A DNA stretch of 64,000 nucleotides, taken from a bacterium (GTDB taxonomy: Bacteria; Cyanobacteriota; Vampirovibrionia; Gastranaerophilales; Gastranaerophilaceae). A model generated the notes under the pieces. It had not been told where the DNA came from and ran no database searches. It saw nothing but the letters and a program-made list of their open reading frames with translations. The stretch lies in assembly GCA_017541465.1 (NCBI GenBank), contig JAFXYZ010000056.1:1-64000 (forward strand), read 5' to 3'. The translations under genes and the position numbers were made by a program. Positions 52,892 through 61,004 of this stretch are shown in pieces; the stretch's first letter is position 1; each line of letters begins with the position of its first letter.

Positions 52892-52925
52892 AAAAAAGCC
52901 CGCCTGAAACAAGCGGACTTTTTTT
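52892..52925 (-). terminator. Terminator of the coiled-coil protein gene
   Basis: Minus strand GTCCGCTTG/AGGCGGGC hairpin with loop TTTC, then TTTTTTA. Confidence 0.8.
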
Positions 52926-52938
52926 ATAATTTTTTAAA

Positions 52939-53571
52939 CTATTTGTTATCTGTTAAAATAAACAAGCTTATTAAATCATTGATTTGTCTTGCCTGTTTTT
53001 GGTATTCCTGAACGTTCTTTTCAAGATATGCAATATTTGATTTGTATTCCTGAATTTTCATCGCACATTCTTTAATAGTAACATTCAGATTATCCTGAAC
53101 ACCCTGAGCCTCACCTAAGACAGAGTTCATGGAAATTCCGAGAGCCTCGATTGTCTGTCTGATAATCTGAGCACCTGTTTGTTTTGAAACTCCGGGAGGA
53201 AGCTGGTTGACAAGTTTTCTTAATATAACAACATTTGACGGCATATCAAACTGACGCAAATCTTCCTGTGTTATATCCTGATTATCATAACTCGGAGCAA
53301 TCGGTGATTCAACCTCAACGGGCTGAGAGAAAGACTCCATAAACGAATTATCATGTGAATCTTCAACAATTAAAGTTTCTTCTTCATGTGTTTCCTCTTG
53401 TACGGGGTTTGTAGCGGGACGAAGAGGAATATCTGTCGCAACATTTGATGCAACTCCGCTAAGAGCATTTACGGGAGCAGGTTTTGATTGTTCAAGTTCA
53501 ATCTCTGTCTGCTTTTTTAATGCTTCAACTATCTTTTTTCCTACACCTTCCGGTAACTGATTCTTTGCCAT
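52939..53571 (-). CDS. Uncharacterized coiled-coil protein
   Basis: This 210-residue cytoplasmic protein is of unknown family. The N-terminus has LPEGVGKKIVEALKKQTEIELEQ; a disordered acidic Pro/Thr/Glu middle follows (about 45-105). The C-terminal part LRKLVNQLPPGVSKQTGAQIIRQTIEALGISMNSVLGEAQGVQDNLNVTIKECAMKIQEYKSNIAYLEKNVQEY is a helical region with a heptad pattern. The 'LPxGVxKxTGAxIIRxT' segment repeats the idea of the N-terminal 'LPEGVGKKIVEAL', suggesting an internal duplication. It has its own terminator. No function is assigned. Confidence 0.75.
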   Translation of the reverse strand: MAKNQLPEGVGKKIVEALKKQTEIELEQSKPAPVNALSGVASNVATDIPLRPATNPVQEETHEEETLIVEDSHDNSFMESFSQPVEVESPIAPSYDNQDITQEDLRQFDMPSNVVILRKLVNQLPPGVSKQTGAQIIRQTIEALGISMNSVLGEAQGVQDNLNVTIKECAMKIQEYKSNIAYLEKNVQEYQKQARQINDLISLFILTDNK

Positions 53572-53688
53572 AAATTAAACCTCTTAATCTTGTATGGTGA
53601 CTTTTAACCATAATTTAGGATATTTCAAAAAAATTATATACAAAACATTTTTTTAATTCAAGAATGAGTTTACTGAGTTAATGAATTG

Positions 53689-53744
53689 TTAATTTTTTAT
53701 TAATATTTTAAAGAATTTGAAAAATCGGTTGTATAAGAATAATT
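53689..53744 (+). promoter_or_regulatory. groES upstream motif shared with dnaK
   Basis: TTAATTTTTT, ATATTTTAA, GAAAAA, CGGT and TATAAG in the same register as the dnaK upstream motif at 22589. TATAAG at 53732 is the likely -10. No CIRCE repeat is seen. Confidence 0.6.
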
Positions 53745-53770
53745 GTAGAAAAAAAATTAAGGAGGAAAAC

Positions 53771-54058
53771 ATGAAAATAAGACCATTAGCAGACAGAATT
53801 GTTCTTGAAGTTATAGAAGACGCTGAACAGACATCAGGCGGAATTTTTATCCCGGACAGCGCAAAAGAAAAATCACAAAGAGGTAAGGTTATTGCCGTAG
53901 GACCGGGTAAGACACTCGACAGCGGTGAACTCGAAAAAATGGAAGTTAAAGAAAACGACATCGTTTTATTCGCTAAATATGCAGGTACAGACGTTAAGAT
54001 CAATGATAAAACAGTTAAAATTCTCTCAATAAGAGACGTTTTAGGTATCGTTGAATAA
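53771..54058 (+). CDS. groES: Co-chaperonin GroES
   Basis: This 95-residue GroES is the heptameric lid of GroEL. MKIRPLADRIVLEVIEDAEQTSGGIFIPDSAKEKSQRGKVIAVGPG has the mobile loop and the KxGx signature. The start at 53771 follows a perfect AAGGAGG and gives the standard length; an in-frame upstream ATG would add 18 residues and is rejected. It lies 30 bases upstream of groEL, with which it is co-transcribed. Confidence 0.97.
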   Translation: MKIRPLADRIVLEVIEDAEQTSGGIFIPDSAKEKSQRGKVIAVGPGKTLDSGELEKMEVKENDIVLFAKYAGTDVKINDKTVKILSIRDVLGIVE

Positions 54059-54076
54059 TAAATAATTAATATATAG

Positions 54077-55741
<1,665 letters not shown>

Positions 55742-55775
55742 GATTATTTCTGCATTAGAATATAACAGACAAAGA

Positions 55776-55809
55776 GGACAGAGGTTTTTAATCTCTGTCC
55801 TTATTTTTA
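55776..55809 (+). terminator. Terminator of groES-groEL
   Basis: Perfect 8-bp stem GGACAGAG/CTCTGTCC with loop GTTTTTAAT, then TTATTTTT. Confidence 0.9.
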
Positions 55810-55812
55810 TTT

Positions 55813-55833
55813 GTTGGGTTTCACCCAACCTAC
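55813..55833 (+). repeat. Palindromic repeat, GTTGGGT type
   Basis: Stem GTTGGGT/ACCCAAC with loop TTC, then CTAC. It sits just after the groEL terminator. Confidence 0.85.
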
Positions 55834-55856
55834 TTTCTGCTACCTGCTAAATTGTA

Positions 55857-55884
55857 TTGATTTAAACACGAAATATGATAGTAT
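55857..55884 (+). promoter_or_regulatory. Promoter of the tiny hydrophobic peptide unit
   Basis: TTGATT (55857-55862) and TAGTAT (55879-55884) with a 16-base spacer. Confidence 0.5.
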
Positions 55885-55888
55885 ATAA

Positions 55889-55961
55889 ACAGGGTAAACT
55901 CCTGTATCCCACCTCCGACACAGACAAGTTAAGTGGACTAAGGCGGAAAGGTGGTGATGAT
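55889..55961 (+). promoter_or_regulatory. Structured 5' leader that can hide the ribosome site
   Basis: A small hairpin ACAGG/CCTGT (55889-55905) is followed by CCACCTCCG (55909-55917), which can pair with CGG-AA-AGGTGG (55944-55954) and cover the AAAGGTGG ribosome site. Confidence 0.5.
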
Positions 55962-56036
55962 ATGATTTTCTGCATTACAGAAAAAGAGCTATGCATTATC
56001 TTTTGGATAACAATAGCCCTTTTAATTAAATCATAG
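55962..56036 (+). CDS. 24-residue hydrophobic peptide, toxin-like
   Basis: This peptide of 24 codons after a strong AAAGGTGG ribosome site begins MIFCITEKELCIIF and continues WITIALLIKS, one hydrophobic helix with a charged middle and a lysine end. Its size and shape recall type I toxins and holin-like peptides, but it was not matched to a known one. The unit is complete: promoter at 55857, two hairpins upstream, and a hairpin with terminator-like position at 56049-56082. The loop of that last hairpin carries CCACCTTT, which can pair with the ribosome site. This long-range occlusion is typical of type I toxin mRNAs. No antisense RNA gene was identified. Confidence 0.5.
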   Translation: MIFCITEKELCIIFWITIALLIKS

Positions 56037-56048
56037 CAGGGAGTTAAG

Positions 56049-56082
56049 AAAGCCATATCGGTCTTGCCACCTTTATGGCTTT
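56049..56082 (+). terminator. 3' hairpin of the peptide unit with anti-ribosome-site loop
   Basis: AAAGCCATA/TATGGCTTT stem of nine pairs, then TT-CC. The loop holds GCCACCTT, complementary to the AAAGGTGG ribosome site upstream. The T run is short. Confidence 0.55.
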
Positions 56083-56141
56083 TCCCTACACTATTATATT
56101 AACACTTTTGAAATCAAACTTCAAGTATTTTAAATTGGATA

Positions 56142-56795
56142 TTACCACGGATAATCGTCTTTGATTTGCCAACTGTCTTTCATTATAAGAGTTGCACAAT
56201 ATGTACCACTCTTTTGTTTATTACAATTACTTAGTATATCATTTCTAGAAGATGAAGGATTTATTGGAGAAAAAATTCCTTGCTTAAGGTCATAAATAAA
56301 GAAAAAGATGTCTCGACCAACTTTATTTGGTTTTTTATCACCATTTATATCAATATACATATCCAATCTTATTACAGTAGAATTACTATTTTTATAAATG
56401 TATGATGTTACAGACGTACCATCTGAAATATAAAATCTGACATCCCCTTCACCATAAGATGCTTCATTTCCATTTAATAAATAAAATATACTGTCCCAGC
56501 CTTCAGAAATATCTTTTGGAGCTTTTATAATATTGATGTATGGTGCAATATATTTATTAATAAACGATATAGCATCATTAGAATTATTTGGCAGACCTAT
56601 TTCCCAGGTTTCAATCGGGCCGTTATCAGCAATGGCTCTTGCAGTTGTTTGCGAAAGTGTTGAATAAACTTTTTTAAGTCTTGTAACAGTTTGTTCTTTC
56701 TGATATTTAGTTATTAAAGTCGGAACTGTTATTGCAGCAATAACACCGATTATAACGAGGGTAATCAAAACTTCTGCGAGAGTAAAAGCGAACAT
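56142..56795 (-). CDS. Prepilin (paralog 4), leader disrupted by a frameshift
   Basis: This 217-residue prepilin body starts MFAFTLAEVLITLVIIGVIAAITVPTLI, with Glu5 of the motif but Ala instead of Gly before the cleavage site. DINGDKKPNKVGRDIFFF lies near 165. The ATG at 56795 follows AGGAG at seven bases, a site that happens to lie in a G-rich palindromic repeat. A longer leader starting at 56934, with the AAAGAGAGA site and MKNKLLLTPP like prepilin 2, is cut by a run of nine C at 56904-56912. With eight C the frame would run straight through into this gene. The expressed product is therefore uncertain. Confidence 0.75.
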   Translation of the reverse strand: MFAFTLAEVLITLVIIGVIAAITVPTLITKYQKEQTVTRLKKVYSTLSQTTARAIADNGPIETWEIGLPNNSNDAISFINKYIAPYINIIKAPKDISEGWDSIFYLLNGNEASYGEGDVRFYISDGTSVTSYIYKNSNSTVIRLDMYIDINGDKKPNKVGRDIFFFIYDLKQGIFSPINPSSSRNDILSNCNKQKSGTYCATLIMKDSWQIKDDYPW

Positions 56796-56798
56796 ATT

Positions 56799-56844
56799 CC
56801 CTCTCCTCGGGAGAGGGTTAGGGTGAGGGTTGTACCCGTTAGGG
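56799..56844 (+). repeat. G-rich palindromic repeat in prepilin 4 leader
   Basis: CCCTCTCC-TC-GGGAGAGGG, then TTAGGG, TGAGGGTTGT, ACCCGTTAGGG. Same order of parts as at 17876. Confidence 0.75.
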
Positions 56845-56855
56845 TTTCCAAATTC

Positions 56856-56890
56856 TTGAGATTCTTCGCTTACACTCAGAATGACATCAT
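56856..56890. repeat. TTCTGAGTG/GAAGAATCT type repeat
   Basis: GAGATTCTTCGCTTACACTCAGAATGACATCA on the plus strand; on the minus strand ATTCTGAGTGTAAGCGAAGAATCTC. Similar to a short interspersed repeat (ATTCTGAGCGAAGCGAAGAATCT) common in many bacteria. Confidence 0.6.
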
Positions 56891-56970
56891 TATAGTTTTT
56901 ATAGGGGGGGGGTAAGAAGTAATTTATTTTTCATTAATATATCTCTCTTTCTCAAAACATATTTATAAGT

Positions 56971-57001
56971 ATAATACCATATTTTCAAAAAATTTTAACA
57001 G
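56971..57001 (-). promoter_or_regulatory. Promoter of prepilin 4
   Basis: CTGTTA (56996-57001), 19 bases ending TATGG, then TATTAT (56971-56976). Same group as at 13483 and 18652. Confidence 0.5.
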
Positions 57002-57021
57002 CGAGTTTGAATTTATTATAT

Positions 57022-57660
57022 TTAATAATAATTTATTGCACCTTCCCTCAATACCTGACAAGTAGCATTATGACCTCTTGTATCAAAGGGTACTCTGTTG
57101 CAGCCGCGGGGATGTAAACCGTTTTTTTCTGTTACAAGGAACTGATACATATCTTTTCCCCAGGTATTAGGTTTCTTTACACCGTTTACATCAACCCAAA
57201 GCCAGACACAACCATATTCTCCACACGTATTATCCGTTTCTCTGAAAAATATCAGAGTACCGTCTGACAATACGAGTTTGGGCAAAGTTGAATTATCATA
57301 ATCGTTATAAGGTTCACCGCTTAAATTGTATATTGAACCTGTATTCCAACATCCTGAACCATTTGGACAATCTTTTGAATTAAGCAGTTTTGGTTTATAA
57401 AGGTCATATACTTTATAAATATCCGTTGCCCATCCGCCTTTATCTGCTCTCGGAATTCCTTCTTCGGCAATAATAGAATTTGTTGCCTGAGAAAGAGTTG
57501 AATATGTCTTCTTTAATCTTGAAACGTACTCTTGTTTATTTGTATTGTTAATTATAGCCGGAACAGTTATAGCGGCAATAACACCAATTATAACCAAAGT
57601 TATCAATACCTCTGCAAGTGTAAATCCTTTTAAATAATTTTTATGGTTTATTCTAAACAC
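57022..57660 (-). CDS. Prepilin (paralog 5)
   Basis: This 212-residue prepilin has leader (V/M)FRINHKNYLKG, then FTLAEVLITLVIIGVIAAITVPAII. DVNGVKKPNTWGKDMYQFLV and the end CNRVPFDTRGHNATCQVLREGAINYY fit the group. The GTG at 57660 is chosen because AAAGAGAGA lies five bases ahead, as before the other prepilins. An in-frame ATG at 57750 would give a 30-residue longer start with no such site. No homopolymer in the leader. It is most similar to prepilin 3. Confidence 0.85.
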   Translation of the reverse strand: MFRINHKNYLKGFTLAEVLITLVIIGVIAAITVPAIINNTNKQEYVSRLKKTYSTLSQATNSIIAEEGIPRADKGGWATDIYKVYDLYKPKLLNSKDCPNGSGCWNTGSIYNLSGEPYNDYDNSTLPKLVLSDGTLIFFRETDNTCGEYGCVWLWVDVNGVKKPNTWGKDMYQFLVTEKNGLHPRGCNRVPFDTRGHNATCQVLREGAINYY

Positions 57661-57883
57661 AACCTTCTCTCTTTTTTTGGCAATATCAAAATATAATATT
57701 ATCATTATTCCTCGATATTGTAAAAAAATACCAAACCAAAATCTTATCAACCAAAATCAGCCTTCAATTAATCGGCTTAACATTCCTTAACACTCCGCCA
57801 TAAAAAAGTAAATTTCAAAAATTGAAAATACTTTATATAGGCATCAAAAGTAAGTGTGTAGTGAAAAATAAGGAGTGTGTGTT

Positions 57884-58150
57884 ATGTCAACAACAGCATT
57901 AACAGAGTGTTGTCCGAATGGAGTTTACGGAAACGGTATTATGCCGAGAAGAGACGGCAATGTAAGAAAAATCGTCAGAGAAGAAATCGAACGTCAAAAG
58001 AAACTTGATGAACTCGAAAGAAAGTATGAGGCAGGCGAAATTTCAAAGTTTGAGTATAATCTCACCAAATTTGCCCTGAATTTGCCGAAAGAACCCCCGA
58101 TGCCGCCGGTTGTTTATGCTCAGCAGCCAACAGTCGAATATATGGCATAA
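57884..58150 (+). CDS. Small uncharacterized protein with coiled coil
   Basis: This 88-residue protein is of unknown family. After MSTTALTECCPNGVYGNGIMPRRDGN comes a charged helix RKIVREEIERQKKLDELERKYEAGEISKFEYNLTKFALN, then a proline-rich tail (EPPMPPVVYAQQP). RKYEAGEIS(K)FEYN resembles a SHOCT-like short helix motif (KLDELERKYEAGEIS), which is only a weak indication. ATG at 57884 is eight bases after AGGAG. A strong terminator follows. Confidence 0.75.
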   Translation: MSTTALTECCPNGVYGNGIMPRRDGNVRKIVREEIERQKKLDELERKYEAGEISKFEYNLTKFALNLPKEPPMPPVVYAQQPTVEYMA

Positions 58151-58169
58151 AAAAACAAACTTCAAAAAA

Positions 58170-58201
58170 AGAGATAAGGCTAAAAACCTTATCTTTTTTT
58201 T
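58170..58201 (+). terminator. Terminator of the small coiled-coil gene
   Basis: AGATAAGG/CCTTATCT stem with loop CTAAAAA, then seven T. Confidence 0.9.
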
Positions 58202-58306
58202 ATGACTTTCAAAAAAAAATAATTAATACATCAAATAGAGTATCCAAAACATCCGAAAATAGTTCATACTTAATTATGTTAGATTTGTGGAAAATGTGAG
58301 GTAGTA

Positions 58307-59806
58307 TTGTTTAATACAACGACACCATCGTACCTTCAGGCATACCGGGGGATGAACAATAATCAAATATCTAAGCAAAAAGAGGAGAAAGAGCAGTCAA
58401 AATCCTCTAATGGCGGTGCGAAGGAACAAAGGCAACAACAAAGATACCCCGAAACACCTGTTCAGCAGACAGGCAGAGTTGTTGAAAATTCAGATGGTGA
58501 ACAAATACAAATTCATACCTATGAGCCGACTTATCCTCAGATAAGACAGCCTCAGCAAATTCAGAAACCAAACACTTTCCCGAACGGGCAAAAGCCTGCC
58601 GTTGATTATTCAAAAGGCGAAATTAATATTGCCCAGATTTTAGTCGATTTTAAAAACACAACAAATGCCATTGGGGCTAAAAAAGACGTTATGGAAGAGG
58701 TTTTTACCTACCTTGCGCTCATTGAACACCAGGCAAAAAAAGAAAATCCCGATGTCTTTATAATTAAATCAAACCTCAAAAATGCGGCAAAAATACTTGA
58801 TGTATATATAACAGAAACCCTCAAAAAACAGTCAAATGTTGTTGAGAGCTGGATAGATGCGCTTTTCCTTCAGAAAATAAACTTTAAATTTGAAGAAACA
58901 GAAGTTCAAAACGCAGAAGTTCCTCAGACAACACCCGAAACACAAGAGGTTAAGGCAACCGAACAAAAACAAGAGGAAGCCAAAAAAACAGAAGAAAAAA
59001 AAGAAGAAATTATAAACAAAAACGGGGTTTATATCCCTCAGGATAAAGAATTAAAGAAGATGTTTATCCGCTCAAAGAAGTTTGCTTCGATTGATAACGT
59101 TAACAAAGCGCTCGAGCTCTTCAACTCAACCCTTCAATACGCAAAAGAGGTCGGGGATGTCCAGACGCAGGCACTCGTTCACTTTGAAACCGGAAGAATT
59201 TTTGATAAATCGAATGATGTTGTGGGCGCTTTAGACAACTATCAGCAGGCTGCAGTTTTGAGTAAAGACAATAATATAAAGGCAAGAGCACATATTTCAA
59301 TGGCGCAGATTTATGATGATTACGTCAAATTTGAACCTGCTGTTGACCACTACTGCGCTGCTGTTTCGTTTGCAGGGGAGGCGGACAACCTTAACCTTCA
59401 GACAAAAGCACTCGCAGACCTTGCGGATATTCACTCCGAAAGATATGACAGAAAAAATTCCTTTATGTTTATGGACTTAGCGGACAGTGTTGCAAGAGAA
59501 ACGAAGAATAAAAAATTTATAGGCTCAACCCTCTCAAGATGCGCCAAAATCAGCACAAGACTTGATGAAAGCGCAAAAGCACTTTCTTACTACAGGGAAT
59601 CAACCAGATACTATGAACAGGCAAATGCCGTTGAAAACGAGATAAAGAACTATCAGGCAGCGGCGCAGATTATGGTAAAACTCGGAAACAAGACAAAAGC
59701 AAAAGCGCTTTTATCAAGAGCCTATTCAAAACTCTCAAAGCTCGACTCAAATACTTCAGAACTCACAAGTGACCTGAACTCTCAGATTTTGGCACTTGCC
59801 AATTAA
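58307..59806 (+). CDS. TPR-repeat protein with long disordered N-terminus
   Basis: This 499-residue protein has first 110 residues rich in Gln, Lys, Glu and Pro and probably disordered. Residues about 115-200 form a helical segment. A second low-complexity stretch (EVPQTTPETQEVKATEQKQEEAKKTEEKKEE) follows, then six or so TPR-like helical pairs to the end (ALVHFETGRIFDKSNDVVGALDNYQQAAVLS and so on). A protein scaffold in the cytoplasm is likely, as no signal peptide is seen. The start is TTG at 58307, five bases after GAGG; an ATG at 58352 with a poor site is the alternative. Confidence 0.8.
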   Translation: MFNTTTPSYLQAYRGMNNNQISKQKEEKEQSKSSNGGAKEQRQQQRYPETPVQQTGRVVENSDGEQIQIHTYEPTYPQIRQPQQIQKPNTFPNGQKPAVDYSKGEINIAQILVDFKNTTNAIGAKKDVMEEVFTYLALIEHQAKKENPDVFIIKSNLKNAAKILDVYITETLKKQSNVVESWIDALFLQKINFKFEETEVQNAEVPQTTPETQEVKATEQKQEEAKKTEEKKEEIINKNGVYIPQDKELKKMFIRSKKFASIDNVNKALELFNSTLQYAKEVGDVQTQALVHFETGRIFDKSNDVVGALDNYQQAAVLSKDNNIKARAHISMAQIYDDYVKFEPAVDHYCAAVSFAGEADNLNLQTKALADLADIHSERYDRKNSFMFMDLADSVARETKNKKFIGSTLSRCAKISTRLDESAKALSYYRESTRYYEQANAVENEIKNYQAAAQIMVKLGNKTKAKALLSRAYSKLSKLDSNTSELTSDLNSQILALAN

Positions 59807-59808
59807 TT

Positions 59809-60987
59809 TTAATTCTTTTTCTGTTCCAGATAAACCTGCTTAATTACTTTAACGGTATAGAGCATTAGTCCGCCGAAAATCAAAGAAGCCAAACCAACCG
59901 GCATAACACTCCATAATCTTGAACAGAATACAGTATATGTTTCAATAAAAAGAAAAGTTAAACCATAATTAAAAAATACATTATGTTCATTTTTGGCGCC
60001 ATAATACATAGCACCCAAAGCAGCAGCTATAAACAGAATATTTCCAATCCAAAGTTCAATATCCGTTGCGTGAGGAGAATGAATATTAAGGTCAAATCCC
60101 CAGAAGGAAACAATCCAAAGTGCTATAAAAAGCATAAATAACCCTGTCCAATTATATATTTGCGAAAATTTTTCTTTTATAAAACTATCTTCTTTTTCAC
60201 TCATATATTCTGAAATATAGCCTAAGAGCAATAAAATAAGGGAAATCAGAATTTGAACAATCGGTCTTGAACAGCCTATCCAATAGCATGCATATCCATA
60301 GCCGGCAAAAAGACCTGCGCTGAGTGCAATAAAATATATTCCAAAGAGCAGATATAAAACTTTCTGACATTTATATGCAAGTGTAATAAAAGTTACCGCT
60401 CCTAAAATATTAATTATCGGAATTATTTTGTCTTCGGAATAATATTTATCATTTGGAATTAAGAGCATATTAAACAGACAAAATGCTGCTGCAAGTGAAA
60501 CAGCTGCAAAAACATCAAGCATATAATTTGTTTTTAAAATATATTTTTGTTCTTCCGACAAATTTAATGAATTAGTTTTTGGATTTGCCTTATAGTGTTT
60601 TGAGAGGAAATGAAAAAGTAAAAAGGAAATTACGGAAATAACACCCCAGACGAAATAAACATAGTTATTCCCATAGATACCGTATAAGAAATTATATACA
60701 GGCGAAAAAATATACATATCAAGAAATTCCATAAAGGCAATATAAGTTTGAGCTATAAATTCCGCAATTTTTGCCATAAAATCAAGTTGGAAGAAGTTTA
60801 TTACTGTAATAATAAATCCAAATATTATCCATAATGCACCTATGACAGAGACAAACTTAATTAACCTGAAAAAGTTTTCTTTTTGCCTTTCTTTCATAAA
60901 AGCTTCAATATTCTTATTCTGTTCACTTGATATTAAATTATTTTTTTCCCATAAATTAAGCTGTTTTTTTAATTTACCTATTCTCAT
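59809..60987 (-). CDS. DUF2157-like multi-spanning membrane protein
   Basis: This 392-residue membrane protein has about ten helices. The first 40 residues (KKQLNLWEKNNLISSEQNKNIEAFM) are a soluble helix pair like the N-terminal region of DUF2157 proteins. Hydrophobic segments then follow from about residue 45 to the end. A DISEW-like pattern was not recognised. Function is unknown. It is 17 bases from the end of the GH57 gene (its own start lies before it), so the two are probably one operon. Confidence 0.7.
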   Translation of the reverse strand: MRIGKLKKQLNLWEKNNLISSEQNKNIEAFMKERQKENFFRLIKFVSVIGALWIIFGFIITVINFFQLDFMAKIAEFIAQTYIAFMEFLDMYIFSPVYNFLYGIYGNNYVYFVWGVISVISFLLFHFLSKHYKANPKTNSLNLSEEQKYILKTNYMLDVFAAVSLAAAFCLFNMLLIPNDKYYSEDKIIPIINILGAVTFITLAYKCQKVLYLLFGIYFIALSAGLFAGYGYACYWIGCSRPIVQILISLILLLLGYISEYMSEKEDSFIKEKFSQIYNWTGLFMLFIALWIVSFWGFDLNIHSPHATDIELWIGNILFIAAALGAMYYGAKNEHNVFFNYGLTFLFIETYTVFCSRLWSVMPVGLASLIFGGLMLYTVKVIKQVYLEQKKN

Positions 60988-61004
60988 ATATTGTCCTTAA
61001 ATAC

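Larger units (their letters stand above)
56796..56934 (-). pseudogene. Frameshifted leader of prepilin 4 with C9 tract
   Basis: It starts ATG AAA AAT AAA TTA CTT CTT ACC (same as prepilin 2), then the C9 run and CTA TAA, a premature stop. With one C less, 36 codons run on without stop to the ATG at 56795. They include a G-rich repeat (56799-56844) and a TTCTGAGTGTAAGCGAAGAATCT repeat (56856-56890). Confidence 0.7.

Noticed and set aside
55862-56056. A 64-codon reverse frame over the toxin-like unit
   Set aside because: It lacks a ribosome site and is antisense to a unit with promoter, ribosome site and terminator.
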